Shown here in pieces: positions 8,185 to 17,329 of a stretch of DNA of 64,000 nucleotides; positions within the stretch are counted from its first letter, which is position 1; each line of letters opens with the position of its first letter. The stretch comes from RPQJ01 sp963732375 (GTDB lineage: Bacteria; Pseudomonadota; Gammaproteobacteria; Steroidobacterales; Steroidobacteraceae). Under the pieces are notes generated by a model. The model did no database searches, was not told the DNA's origin, and worked only from the letters and a program-made list of their open reading frames with translations. The position numbers were made by a program, and so were the translations under genes. The DNA is taken from NCBI GenBank assembly GCA_963732375.1, contig CAVSZE010000012.1, positions 372,001-436,000 on the forward strand. The letters run 5' to 3'.

Positions 8185-10500
8185 TTATGGCTCCGCCGCG
8201 CGAGTCCTTGCAACCCGCTCCAGGCGAGCCGGCACGTGCTTGTGCCACGGCGTGCCCGCGAGAAAGTCACGCTGTGCCACGTCGGTGAGCTCGTTCGGTG
8301 CCACGCCCGCATGGACAATGCTGCCGTCCGCCGCACGGTAGCCCAGTCCCTGCCCGTTCGGCAGGGAGATGTGGCCGGGTTGCATGGCGGGCGACACTTC
8401 CGCAATGACCTCGACGCTGCCTCGCCGCGTGCTCAATCGCAGACACTCGCCGCTCGTGCACGCTAGTGCCGCCGCGTCGCTCGGGCTCAACCGAAGCGTT
8501 CCGAACAGCCCCTTACGGTGCCAGCCCGCATCTCGTATCAGCGTATTGCTGGTGTCGCCGCGCCGCTCGCCCGCCGACAGTACGAACGGGTAATCCGCAT
8601 CGCGTGCCGGCGGCTCACTATCAATGCGTTTGAGCTCCGGCATCAGTTCAGCGAGGTAAAGGTTGATCCGGTGTTCCGGCAAACCGATCGCATTCCAGCT
8701 GTCGGCGTAATCGCTCACGGCGAAGATGAGCCCCGACGGACTCGACAGGATCGCGTCGAACAGCCGGTTGCCCGCGAGGATCGCCGGTCCGCCGAAGCCG
8801 GCCCGCGACGCCGCCTCGGGCTGGCTGTGCACATACAACTGCGCAATACCCCACAAAGAGGCCGCTGCCGCCAGGCCCTCCGGCAGTGTCGGCCCGAGCG
8901 TGCGATAGAGGACCACCGATGCGTATCGTGCAATGCGCGAATTTCTCGCCCGCGCCCAGGCAAACGCCAGCGCGAACGGCACACGCCCGAGACGCGCCGC
9001 CTTGCGCAACGGCGCATAGTCCCGCTCGCAGAGTTCGCCGAGCCCCTCAATCAGCCGTGCGTGGATCTCAGCCTCCGTGAGCGTCCCGGGCTGCGGTGCG
9101 AACAGCGGCTGTCGCAGATGAAAGCCATTGCGCGGGAACTCCAGGTTGAAGAACGTGGCCTCCGGCTTCTCGAACTGGCTGCTCGCCGGCAGCACGTAGT
9201 CGGCCTCACGTGCCGTCTCGGTCATCGCCACGTCCACCACCACAGAGAATTGGAGCGCCCGTAGCGCTGCACGCATGCGCTGGCTGTCGGCCAGCGAATG
9301 CACTGGATTCGAGCATTCGATCAGCATCGCGCGATAACGCTTCGGGTGATCGGTCAGAATTTCCTCCGGGATCACGTTGCACGGAATCAACCCGATGATT
9401 ATTTTGGCGCCAGCGACCGGGCTACGTCGCTGAGGCGACGAAGCGGCATGGCTCGTGCTGGACGCGCCCTCACCCTTGCTTAGTTTTGCCAGCGACAGGA
9501 ACGGCACGAACGCGTTGTTCGTACCCTCACGACCGTAATTACCCGTGAGCAGCCACACCAGCCGCTGCAGGTAGCTGTTCAACGTCGAGTGCACGTTCAT
9601 CTGCACGCCAAGGTCTTCCATGACGGAGACGCTCTTCGCTCGCGCAATGCGGCGGGCGGCCCGGCGCAACAAATCCTCGTCGACTCTACAGATCGACGCG
9701 TAGCGCGCCACGTCGATGCTGCGCAGCACCGGCTCCAGCTTGTCAAAACCACTCGTGTGTTCGGCGAGCCACGGTCGCGCAACCAGGTCCTCCTGCACGA
9801 GAATGGCCGCCAGCGCGGCCAGGCACCACGCATCGGTACCCGGTCGTGTCGCGAGGTGGAAGTCGGCGAGATCCGCGGTCTCGCTCCGTCGCGGGTCGAT
9901 CACGATCAGGCTGCGTTTCGGATCCTTCTGGATCTCGCGCAGCACCACGCGCGTTCGTGCGATGCCGTGCGAGTGCCAGGGATTCTTGCCGACGAACACC
10001 GCGACCTCGCAGTGCTCGAAGTCGCCGTGGGCACCGGCGCCAAGCATCTTTCCGCCGACCCAGAACTCACCCGTCTTCTCCTGGGCGAGTGCGTTCGAGC
10101 GGTACCGGATGCCGAGCGCCTTCTGCGTACTGTCCGCATAGGTGCCCCCAAGGTGACTGCCCTGGTTGGCGCCTCCGAAGTATAGAATGCTCTCCCCGCC
10201 GTACTGCGCCTTGATGTCGCGGAAGCGCGCCGCAACTTCGCGGATGGCGGTCTCCCAGTCCACCGCCTCGTAGCTGCCGTCCGGTCTGCGCCGCATCGGC
10301 GAGGTCAGTCGGTCCGCCCCGTTCTGGTAGTAGTCGAGGCGCTGCGACTTCTCGCAGACGTACCCTTTCGATATTGGATGCTCGTCGTCGCCGCGGATCT
10401 TGGTTATCCGTCGGCCCTCCGTCTGCACCTCGAGCCCGCAATTGAGCGCGCATATGATGCACGCGGTTTTCTGCCAGGGACGTGAGGCGTCAGCAGGCAT
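8185..10500 (-). CDS. Molybdopterin-dependent oxidoreductase (BisC/formate dehydrogenase-like)
   Basis: A 771-residue Mo/W-bisPGD enzyme of the DMSO-reductase superfamily. The N-terminus has the [4Fe-4S] pattern C-x2-C-x3-C ('ACIICALNCGLEV') with the fourth cysteine in 'GYVCEKS'. 'VLPASSQFEKPEATFFNLE' and a C-terminal molydopterin dinucleotide-binding barrel ('FVLSAGERRGDTSNT', 'SLPNGQGLGYR') complete the architecture. There is no Tat signal, so it is cytosolic. No iron-sulfur or membrane electron-transfer subunit sits nearby. The likely Mo-ligand region reads 'GKNPWHSHG', so the metal ligand and substrate are uncertain. ATG 10500 is preceded by GGAGCC. Confidence 0.88.
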   Translation of the reverse strand: MPADASRPWQKTACIICALNCGLEVQTEGRRITKIRGDDEHPISKGYVCEKSQRLDYYQNGADRLTSPMRRRPDGSYEAVDWETAIREVAARFRDIKAQYGGESILYFGGANQGSHLGGTYADSTQKALGIRYRSNALAQEKTGEFWVGGKMLGAGAHGDFEHCEVAVFVGKNPWHSHGIARTRVVLREIQKDPKRSLIVIDPRRSETADLADFHLATRPGTDAWCLAALAAILVQEDLVARPWLAEHTSGFDKLEPVLRSIDVARYASICRVDEDLLRRAARRIARAKSVSVMEDLGVQMNVHSTLNSYLQRLVWLLTGNYGREGTNNAFVPFLSLAKLSKGEGASSTSHAASSPQRRSPVAGAKIIIGLIPCNVIPEEILTDHPKRYRAMLIECSNPVHSLADSQRMRAALRALQFSVVVDVAMTETAREADYVLPASSQFEKPEATFFNLEFPRNGFHLRQPLFAPQPGTLTEAEIHARLIEGLGELCERDYAPLRKAARLGRVPFALAFAWARARNSRIARYASVVLYRTLGPTLPEGLAAAASLWGIAQLYVHSQPEAASRAGFGGPAILAGNRLFDAILSSPSGLIFAVSDYADSWNAIGLPEHRINLYLAELMPELKRIDSEPPARDADYPFVLSAGERRGDTSNTLIRDAGWHRKGLFGTLRLSPSDAAALACTSGECLRLSTRRGSVEVIAEVSPAMQPGHISLPNGQGLGYRAADGSIVHAGVAPNELTDVAQRDFLAGTPWHKHVPARLERVARTRAAEP

Positions 10501-10694
10501 GGCATGGCTCCAACGACGAAAGGCCTGAATACGCACGGAATGTAACCCGATCCGGCCCGTCGCGCTCGCTTCGTGGCGCAAACCTCACCCGAATCCCGGA
10601 TGGTTTGCTACGCGAATAGCCAAGTCATCGCGAAGGCCGTACGCTGGCTTGCCAGAAATACACGCATGTCGATGCATCCCAAGGAAATATTTCG

Positions 10695-11786
10695 ATGAAT
10701 AGCCTCTTTGAATCGACGAAGCTCGCCGGCCTCCCGTTGCAGAACCGCATCGCCATGGCGCCCCTCACCCGGAACCGGGCTGACGTTATGGGCGTGCCGA
10801 AGCCCTTCGTTCGGGACTACTACGCCCAGCGCGCTGGCGCGGGCCTGATCATTTCCGAGGGCACTCAGCCTAGTTTTGCCGGGCAGGGCTATTGCCGAAC
10901 GCCTGGGATGCATACGCCGGACCAGGTTGCCGCATGGAAGGGCGTGACGGATGCAGTCCACGCCAGGGGCGCGAAGATGTTCATGCAGTTCATGCACTGC
11001 GGCCGCATCGCTCACCCGCTGAACAGGCAGATCGCGGACGCGCCGGTTGCGCCCTCGGCCGTGAAACCGGCCGGCCAGATGTGGACCGACCAGTCGCAGC
11101 TGCAGGACTTTCCCACCCCGCGTGCGCTCGAGACCGGCGAACTGCCCGGGGTGATCAGCGAGTTTGTCACCGCGGCACGCAATGCGGTCGAGGCCGGCTT
11201 CGACGGCGTCGAACTGCACGCGGCGAACGGCTACCTGCTGAACCAGTTCCTGGCCAGCAATACCAACCAGCGCACCGACGCGTACGGCGGCTCGGTGAGC
11301 GGCCGGATCCGGTTCGTGGTGGAGACGGTGGAAGCCGTTGCCAGCGCCATCGGCGCGGCACGCACGGGCATTCGCGTCTCCCCCGGCCACATGTTCAATG
11401 ATCTCATCGACGCCAACCCGCTCGAGACGCACTTTGCGCTGTTAGACGCACTGCCAACTGCACAGATGGCCTACGTACACGTGATGCTGCCGGACGCCTT
11501 CAGCCCCCAGCTGAACAACGCCGGCGACCCGCAGGCCGTGATCCCCGCACTGCGGCCGCACGTCAAAGGGGCGCTGATCGCGGCGGGTAACCTCACGGCC
11601 GCGAGTGCACAGGCGATGCTGGACTCCGGTCTCATCCAGCTTGCGGTGTTCGGGCGTGCCTTCATCGCCAACCCTGATCTCGTCGAGCGCATGAAGACCG
11701 GTGCGCCGCTGGCGGCTCCACGCGCGGAGCTCTTCTACACGGCCGACGCCGAAGGCTATAGCGACTATCCAGCCCTCGTGTCCTAG
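10695..11786 (+). CDS. Old Yellow Enzyme family alkene reductase (NemA-like)
   Basis: A 363-residue FMN-dependent NADPH oxidoreductase that reduces activated C=C bonds (enones, maleimides) or nitro esters. The N-terminal 'NRIAMAPLTRNRAD', substrate-binding 'VELHAANGYLLNQFL' (His and Asn of the active site), 'NQRTDAYGGS' and the phosphate-binding 'FGRAFIANPDLVERM' are canonical, as is the length. It is divergent from the molybdoenzyme gene, from which it is separated by about 190 bases that could hold both promoters. Confidence 0.93.
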   Translation: MNSLFESTKLAGLPLQNRIAMAPLTRNRADVMGVPKPFVRDYYAQRAGAGLIISEGTQPSFAGQGYCRTPGMHTPDQVAAWKGVTDAVHARGAKMFMQFMHCGRIAHPLNRQIADAPVAPSAVKPAGQMWTDQSQLQDFPTPRALETGELPGVISEFVTAARNAVEAGFDGVELHAANGYLLNQFLASNTNQRTDAYGGSVSGRIRFVVETVEAVASAIGAARTGIRVSPGHMFNDLIDANPLETHFALLDALPTAQMAYVHVMLPDAFSPQLNNAGDPQAVIPALRPHVKGALIAAGNLTAASAQAMLDSGLIQLAVFGRAFIANPDLVERMKTGAPLAAPRAELFYTADAEGYSDYPALVS

Positions 11787-11837
11787 ATCACGACGCCCGC
11801 CGGCCGCTGCAAGACGGATCTTTGGCCCGGTCGTGTT

Positions 11838-12635
11838 CTATTTTGCCGGTACCGCGTCCGGCACGTAGGTGTAGTGCCACGGCGCAGGCGGGGATGCCAA
11901 TGGACCGACGAACTTGTTGCTCCCTGCGTGCACGGCTGCGTCGAGTTTCGCAGCCCATCCCGCCGCCGCCCAGTCAGCGGGGATGGCGGACGTGCTTGGA
12001 CCTGCGACGATACGTCCGCCCTGATGCACCTGAAAGTCGATCGCTCGCATCTGCCCATGAAGCGACAATCCAGGCGCCGCGATCGTCGGCGTCGGCACGG
12101 GGGTATGGCCGACAAGAAACGCCTTGAGGGCCTCCCGGGCTCGCTCGGGTCGATCCGCCGGAAAACCCGGCGAAGCGATCAGCGCCTGCGCGGCCGTCAT
12201 GATCTCGTCGGCAGCAGCGGCCACCGACTCGTTACGATTCCAGTTCTCGATCTGCACATCCAGGCTGCGCACCTGGGAATTCACATAGAGCTCGTAGCCG
12301 GGGTTGGCGGCGACGAACGAGGTCCGTACGCGGCCGATCTCCAGTTGCAGCTCGCGTTGCTCGGGCGAGCCCTCGAATGCCTCGATCTGCTCCTGCGTCC
12401 AGCTCCAGCGTTCGGCAAGGTGAGATGCGCTGCGCACGTATGAACGCAGCGCCAGCAGCTGCCGGCCGGTGCCGGCAATGCGCGCCAGCGCCTCAGTCAC
12501 CCTCGCGTCCTGCTGCGCGGCTATCGCCGCGACGTAGCGGTCCAACATCGCGTCGGCGCCCGCATACGCGCATGGCGTCGCCGCGAGCGCGGCTGTGATC
12601 GCCGCCAGAAACGGAAGTCTCAGGTGCAAACGCAT
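11838..12635 (-). CDS. Secreted protein with M15/VanY-like peptidase C-terminal domain
   Basis: A 265-residue exported protein. 'RLPFLAAITAALAATPCAYA' is a signal peptide. The C-terminal half contains 'SLHGQMRAIDF' (S-x-H-x4-A-x-D) and 'PAPWHYTY', the spacing and residues of the zinc ligands His, Asp and His in LAS/M15 peptidases such as VanY. That would make it a peptidoglycan amidase or carboxypeptidase; this is inference from motifs. The middle region is helical and unrecognised. ATG 12635 follows 8 bases after the UbiB-like gene ends, so the two are co-transcribed. Longer upstream frames only overlap that gene. Confidence 0.6.
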   Translation of the reverse strand: MRLHLRLPFLAAITAALAATPCAYAGADAMLDRYVAAIAAQQDARVTEALARIAGTGRQLLALRSYVRSASHLAERWSWTQEQIEAFEGSPEQRELQLEIGRVRTSFVAANPGYELYVNSQVRSLDVQIENWNRNESVAAAADEIMTAAQALIASPGFPADRPERAREALKAFLVGHTPVPTPTIAAPGLSLHGQMRAIDFQVHQGGRIVAGPSTSAIPADWAAAGWAAKLDAAVHAGSNKFVGPLASPPAPWHYTYVPDAVPAK

Positions 12636-12643
12636 GGTGGCCG

Positions 12644-13966
12644 TTAGAGAAACCGTTCGACCAGTGCGTGCACGTTGACGCTGGCTCGGAGGCGGGTGCA
12701 GATCAGGAACGTGCCCAGCAGCTTGCGGTGCAGGAACAGGGTCTCGGGCGGCGGCAACCTCATGCCCTGCCCCATCACATTTTCGATGCTGAGCCCGCCG
12801 GCGCGACGCACCAGGCCCGAGGCCGCGAAATCGTACGGACCGCGATGCGCCAGCGGCTCGCAGACCAGCTGCAGGACAGTAACCGAGTTGCGGATCACGG
12901 GCTCCGGGTCGTCCGGGTGCGCATACCCGATCTCGAAGGCCGCCTCGCGGATCATGTCCTTGTTCCCGGCGACCACACCACGGCACGCCCGTCGGTACGA
13001 CTCCACGAAAGCCGCCCGGTACTCTCCCACAGAGCCAAGGTCGAGCAGCGCAACCTGCTGGGTCGCCGGGAGGTACAGGTAATTGGCGAGGTTCGGATCG
13101 GTCTGCATGAAGCCGAACTCGAACAGCTCGCGAAACAGCAGTTCGAACAACTGTCGGCCAACCGCGTTGCGCCTCGCCTGCGGCACCGCCTCGCTCGCGA
13201 GCCGTTCCAGTGGCTCGCCCTCGATCCACTCCATGGCGAGGATGTGGCGCGTGGTGAGGCTTCTGTCGACATGCGGCACGACGAGGCCCGGCATGTCCGC
13301 CACGAGCCGTCGATAGCGCTCCAGCCAGCGAGCCTCGGCTTCGTAGTCGGTCTCGAGTTTGAGCTGACGCTTCGCCTCCTCGGCCAGCGCCGGGATGTCC
13401 AGCTTCGCAGTCAAGAAGTCGAGCCGTCCCAGCAGGCTCGCGAGGTTGTCGATGTCGCTGTCCACGCTGCGCGCTACGCCTGGATACTGGATCTTGAGCG
13501 CCAGCTGGTGGCCATCGTGCTTGCGGGCGCGGTGCACCTGCCCGATCGAAGCCGCTGCGACCGGCTCGAAATCGAAGTGTGCAAACCTGCTCTGCCAGCC
13601 CTTGCCGTATTCCCGGCCGAGCACGCGCCTGAGCTGGCTGTCAGGCATCGAGTACCCCTGCGCACTCAGCACCGCGAGCGCGTTGCTGAGCGCCTCCGGG
13701 AGAATCTCCTCGCTCTGCAGCGACAGGATCTGCCCCAGCTTCATCGCGGGGCCGCGCAAGGCAGCGAGGCGGTGAGCGAGCAGCTCGGCGTTGCGTGGCG
13801 TCAGGACTGCTGCCGCCAGATTGGGTTTCCGTCCCGCGGACACCTGGCGCGCCGTGCCGAGCGCGGCCGAAAGCGCAATCTCGCCTCCCAGCAGGCCGAA
13901 ACGCAGCATGCGTCCCATCCGCGAGGTGGGGACTGCGCCGCGTCTACGTTTGGGTGGAGCGGTCAT
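12644..13966 (-). CDS. ABC1/UbiB (AarF) atypical kinase family protein
   Basis: A 440-residue protein of the ABC1/UbiB/COQ8 family of atypical kinases, linked to ubiquinone and isoprenoid lipid metabolism. The N-terminal 'PAMKLGQILS' is the KxGQ motif, 'AAASIGQVHRA' the A-rich nucleotide loop, 'LALKIQYPGV' the VAIK-type lysine, 'FGFMQTDPNLANYLY' the catalytic loop and 'ALLDLGSVGEY' the DFG equivalent. No membrane helices are evident at the C-terminus, unlike E. coli UbiB. It is followed by the M15-like gene in an apparent operon. Confidence 0.92.
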   Translation of the reverse strand: MTAPPKRRRGAVPTSRMGRMLRFGLLGGEIALSAALGTARQVSAGRKPNLAAAVLTPRNAELLAHRLAALRGPAMKLGQILSLQSEEILPEALSNALAVLSAQGYSMPDSQLRRVLGREYGKGWQSRFAHFDFEPVAAASIGQVHRARKHDGHQLALKIQYPGVARSVDSDIDNLASLLGRLDFLTAKLDIPALAEEAKRQLKLETDYEAEARWLERYRRLVADMPGLVVPHVDRSLTTRHILAMEWIEGEPLERLASEAVPQARRNAVGRQLFELLFRELFEFGFMQTDPNLANYLYLPATQQVALLDLGSVGEYRAAFVESYRRACRGVVAGNKDMIREAAFEIGYAHPDDPEPVIRNSVTVLQLVCEPLAHRGPYDFAASGLVRRAGGLSIENVMGQGMRLPPPETLFLHRKLLGTFLICTRLRASVNVHALVERFL

Positions 13967-14301
13967 CAGTGCATCTTCTCACCCGGGAGGAGCAAGTGGT
14001 TCATGCCCGATCGCGCGCACTCACCCTACGCCCTCGGCCCGGCACGCCCGAGAATCACAATATCCGTCCGTCAAACACCCGCCCGCATCGGTACTGTTGG
14101 CAGGCCCACCGCATTGCCCCCCGCGAACCGGGCTCGGGAGGACCCGCCTGGGCGTCGAGCGGCCCCCGGCCCAACCCGTCGCGCCGCATTCGACGACGAA
14201 CGGCACTACACGCAGAGTCAGCGTGATCCAAGCGGCCTTCGTGCACGAGGGCTGGGCGGCATCCCGTACAATCCACCGCTCATACCCGTTCGACCCCGCC
14301 G
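13967..14301. other. 335-base intergenic region
   Basis: This gap separates the divergent UbiB-like and SRPBCC genes and should contain both promoters. I see no convincing gene, hairpin or repeat in it. Confidence 0.5.
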
Positions 14302-14850
14302 ATGAATTTCCGTCCCCTATGTCTGCTCGGGCTGATCGCCACGTGTGCAAGCGCGAGCGCTTCGACTCTGGTCGAGGTGGAGCGCGTGGACGCCGTGGTG
14401 CGGGTCAGTGCCACGATAGAGGCCCGCGCATCGCCTGGACTGTGCTTCTCGGTGCTGACGGATTTCGATCACATGGCCGACTTCCTGCCGGGCCTGCAAT
14501 CGACGGGGCTCGTGAGCCTCCCGGGCGAGCCGCTGCTGCTGCGGGAGGTAGGCCGGCCGGTACTAGGGTTCTCGAGCCTCGCGGCCGACGTCACGCTCGC
14601 AGTGACCCTCGATCCCCCGCACGAGTTCACATTCACCAGGGTGGCGGGTAATCTCAGGCAGATGAGCGGCACGTGGCACGTCGCCGGCGATGCGACCCAC
14701 TGCACGATCGACTATCGCGCTGAGATCGAGCCCGGTTTCTGGGTTCCGCCACTGATCGGAGCGCTGCTGATAAAGCAACAGGTACGCGAGCAGGTCGACG
14801 CGCTCGTTGCCGAGATTCACCGCCGCGCGAAGGCTGCGCCCATCCCCTGA
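14302..14850 (+). CDS. Exported SRPBCC (polyketide cyclase/START-like) protein
   Basis: A 182-residue protein with a signal peptide ('LCLLGLIATCASASAS') followed by an SRPBCC domain. 'VVRVSATIEARASPGLCFSV' is the first strand and helix, 'LTDFDHMADFLPGL' the first helical insert, and 'QQVREQVDALVAEIHRRA' the long C-terminal helix that closes the hydrophobic cavity. Such proteins bind lipids or hydrophobic ligands; export suggests a periplasmic role. The ligand is unknown. Confidence 0.8.
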   Translation: MNFRPLCLLGLIATCASASASTLVEVERVDAVVRVSATIEARASPGLCFSVLTDFDHMADFLPGLQSTGLVSLPGEPLLLREVGRPVLGFSSLAADVTLAVTLDPPHEFTFTRVAGNLRQMSGTWHVAGDATHCTIDYRAEIEPGFWVPPLIGALLIKQQVREQVDALVAEIHRRAKAAPIP

Positions 14851-14928
14851 CGCCTCCGTCAGCTTCGACCGCGGCACCCATTACCTGCAGGCATTGTCGC
14901 TTGTCTCGACAGCCAACGGGGTCGAGTT

Positions 14929-15477
14929 TCACCTGGACCCTCGGCCGAGCCCGAGCACGTGGCGGCCGTAAGCGTCCACGTCTTCCCAGTTCGTATAGTC
15001 GATCACAGTGCGGCGATCGGTAGGCCCGTGCGTCATCTTCATGATCAGCTGGATCATCAGCACGTCGTACCAGCGCCAGGCGGGATAGTTCACCTTTCCG
15101 GCAATGACCTTGAGGTCCCTGGGTCTCCACGGTGAGATCTCGAGAAACTTCTGTAGGTAGCGATTGCCCTCGACTGTCGCCTTGGCTGGCGTGCGCGCCA
15201 CCACCGACACGTTGAAGAAACTGTTCGGCCTTGCATCCAGTTGCTGTTTGTTCTGCCGCACAAACTGCAGGAACGTATTATCGTAAGTTCCGTAGATCAC
15301 CGGCGCGCCGAGCACCACCACCTCATACCGGTCCCACGCCACGCCTTCGTGGACCGCTTCCTTGATCTCCATCATTTCAGCCCGGCCGCCCGCGGCGACC
15401 ACGGACTCGCAGATCCGCCGGGCCACCCGGGCGGTGTGGCCACGCAGGCTGCAATACAGAACCAATATCGATTTCAC
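14929..15477 (-). CDS. hemG: Menaquinone-dependent protoporphyrinogen IX dehydrogenase (flavodoxin fold)
   Basis: A 182-residue flavodoxin-like protein. 'ILVLYCSLRGHTARVARRI' is the FMN phosphate loop and 'VVVLGAPVIYGTYDN' the next flavin loop. The HemG-specific C-terminus, 'KVNYPAWRWYDVLMIQLIM' followed by K-M-T-H-G-P-T-D and 'IDYTNWEDVDAYG', is well conserved. HemG oxidises protoporphyrinogen IX to protoporphyrin IX with quinone as acceptor in haem synthesis. It stands alone, with a terminator of the upstream operon just before it. Confidence 0.9.
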   Translation of the reverse strand: MKSILVLYCSLRGHTARVARRICESVVAAGGRAEMMEIKEAVHEGVAWDRYEVVVLGAPVIYGTYDNTFLQFVRQNKQQLDARPNSFFNVSVVARTPAKATVEGNRYLQKFLEISPWRPRDLKVIAGKVNYPAWRWYDVLMIQLIMKMTHGPTDRRTVIDYTNWEDVDAYGRHVLGLGRGSR

Positions 15478-15500
15478 GATCGGGTCCTTACTCTTCCGAG

Positions 15501-15528
15501 AAAAAAGCGGCCCTCACGTGGAGGGCCG
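15501..15528 (-). terminator. Rho-independent terminator of the acyl-CoA dehydrogenase operon
   Basis: Arms CGGCCCTC (15508-15515) and GAGGGCCG (15521-15528) enclose a 5-base loop. On the reverse strand they are followed by a C-to-T6 run (15501-15506). It lies about 150 bases beyond the stop of the membrane-protein gene at 15676. Its stem resembles that of the terminator at 22.1 kb. Confidence 0.85.
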
Positions 15529-15675
15529 AATCAGGGGGAGAAACTGTTGCGGCGCAGCATGCCTACCGGCGCCGACTGCGTACATACGGACTTTCCCACT
15601 CCCCTTCCACCGCATTCGCGCGGAACCGGGACGCCGGCAAGCGCAAGAGCCTGGTGATCGCAGATCGGATGCTGT

Positions 15676-16167
15676 CTATCCGACGCCGGCGGATCGCGAC
15701 ATCAGCTTGCCGATACCGATCACACCTGCGATCAGCAACGCGCCGCCGATGCCCGTGACCGCCATCCACAGGTACGGATTCGGCTCGGGAGCCTGCACGG
15801 CGACCCCGGTAACCGTCAGGTACATGAATGCAAAGTTGTTGAAGATCAGCGGCAGCATTTCACCGAACGCCACGATGGCGTACACGACGACGAGAATGTA
15901 AGCGAGCGTGGCGTACTGCACACCGATAAGCGGGGCCAGCACACCGATGATCGGCGTGGCCAGCAGGATGCAGCCGATGCCGAACATGCCGCCCACCAGA
16001 ATCTGCGGCACTTTGCTCGTGTTCATCTCTTCAACGAAAAAGAAGACCATGGCCATGAACGCCGGCCAGGCAGGCAGCTTGAACCGATCCGAGATCAGCA
16101 CGGCGGCTGCGATCAGCACCAGCAGGTAGAGGCCGAAGACGAGTCGGTGGCGGTCGAACTTTGGCAT
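15676..16167 (-). CDS. Multi-pass membrane protein (DUF1097-like)
   Basis: A 163-residue protein with five or more hydrophobic segments ('LVFGLYLLVLIAAAVLI', 'PAFMAMVFFFVEEM', 'GGMFGIGCILLATPIIGVL', 'LAYILVVVYAIVAFG', 'AVTGIGGALLIAGVIGIG'). The length and helix pattern resemble DUF1097 inner-membrane proteins, but I am not certain. It starts at ATG 16167, 25 bases after the acyl-CoA dehydrogenase stop, and ends the operon. A transport role for a related carboxylic acid would be a guess. Confidence 0.7.
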   Translation of the reverse strand: MPKFDRHRLVFGLYLLVLIAAAVLISDRFKLPAWPAFMAMVFFFVEEMNTSKVPQILVGGMFGIGCILLATPIIGVLAPLIGVQYATLAYILVVVYAIVAFGEMLPLIFNNFAFMYLTVTGVAVQAPEPNPYLWMAVTGIGGALLIAGVIGIGKLMSRSAGVG

Positions 16168-16192
16168 TTTGTTTCCCGGCGTACCTTCCAAC

Positions 16193-17317
16193 TTAGTACC
16201 CGCCCAGTGTGGCGAGCCGATCTGCGTGGAACCCCGCGTCGCCGAACAGCTCCTGCAACACCCGCGCACGCTTCATGAACAACCCGATGTCCAGGTCGTC
16301 GGTCATGCCGATGCCTCCGTGCAACTGCACGCCTTCCTGCACGGCGCGGTTGGAAGTCGTGCAGGCGCACGACTTGGCTTGCGAAACCAGCACTCGCGCC
16401 TGCGCCGCATCCCGCTGTACGGCCTGCAGCGCCTTGAGCACGATAGCGCGCGTCACCTCGATGTCGCAGTACAGTTGTGCAGCCCGGTGCTGCAGCGCCT
16501 GAAATTCGCCGATCGGCCGATTGAACTGCTTGCGGTCCTTGAGATACGCGACGGTCCGGTCGAACACTTCGTCGGCCACGCCCAGCAGTTGCGCGGCGAT
16601 GACCGCCCGTCCGACGTCGAGCAACTGCTCGAGCAGCGCACCACCGCCGTCGATGGCGCCGAGCACCGCCTCGGCACCGACGCGCACGCTGCGCAGACTC
16701 AGTCGTGCCGCATTGTGGGCATCGACCATGACGGTCCGCTCGATCTCAACGCCTCTGGCGCCGGCCTCGACCAGGAACAGTGTCAGCGCGTCCGGACCGG
16801 TGCGTGCCGAAACGACCAGCGTGTCCGCCACGTGTCCGTCCAGGACGAAAAGCTTGCTGCCGTCCAGCACGAAGTCTGCACCATCGCGTGCCGCCCGCGT
16901 GTCCGTCACTGCGGGCCGGTGCTTGCTGCATTCATCCACGGCCACCGCGACGACGGTCTCGGCCGCCGCAATGCGCGGCAGCAGCCGGTCCTGCTGTGCC
17001 GAGGAACCGGCCCGCGAAATCACCCATGCCGCCAGCACCGCTGTCGACAGGAACGGAGTCGGCGTCAGCGTGTGACCAAGGCGCTCGCTGATCAACCCCG
17101 CCTCGACCACCCCCAGGCCCAGGCCGCCCTGAGCCTCCGGCACCAGCACACCGCTGTAGCCCTGGCCGGCGAAGTCTCGCCACAGCTCTCGGCTGAAGCC
17201 GGTGGCGTCGCGCGTATCACGGAGCTTCCGCAGGTGGGAAACCGGCGCGCAATCCTCGAGGAACGACTGCACGCTTTCGTTCAGCATGCGCTGCTCGTCA
17301 TTTAGAACCAGTGTCAT
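16193..17317 (-). CDS. Acyl-CoA dehydrogenase, probable non-catalytic partner subunit
   Basis: A 374-residue acyl-CoA dehydrogenase. 'LVPEAQGGLGLGVVEAGLI' and 'DRKQFNRPIGEFQALQHRAA' are family signatures, and 'VQLHGGIGMTDDLDI' is the C-terminal FAD-binding region. The usual catalytic motif EGT-x-EIQ is missing; the C-terminus instead reads 'RVLQELFGDAGFHAD'. It lies 12 bases downstream of a second acyl-CoA dehydrogenase that does have that glutamate. The pair resembles the heterotetrameric dehydrogenases known from steroid side-chain degradation (ChsE-type), where one subunit is catalytic and the partner completes the FAD site. Substrate unknown. Confidence 0.88.
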   Translation of the reverse strand: MTLVLNDEQRMLNESVQSFLEDCAPVSHLRKLRDTRDATGFSRELWRDFAGQGYSGVLVPEAQGGLGLGVVEAGLISERLGHTLTPTPFLSTAVLAAWVISRAGSSAQQDRLLPRIAAAETVVAVAVDECSKHRPAVTDTRAARDGADFVLDGSKLFVLDGHVADTLVVSARTGPDALTLFLVEAGARGVEIERTVMVDAHNAARLSLRSVRVGAEAVLGAIDGGGALLEQLLDVGRAVIAAQLLGVADEVFDRTVAYLKDRKQFNRPIGEFQALQHRAAQLYCDIEVTRAIVLKALQAVQRDAAQARVLVSQAKSCACTTSNRAVQEGVQLHGGIGMTDDLDIGLFMKRARVLQELFGDAGFHADRLATLGGY

Positions 17318-17329
17318 TTGTCGTCTCCG

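Noticed and set aside
12668..14305. 545-residue forward frame over the UbiB gene
   Set aside because: It is antisense to a clear ABC1 kinase and shows no domain, membrane or signal pattern.
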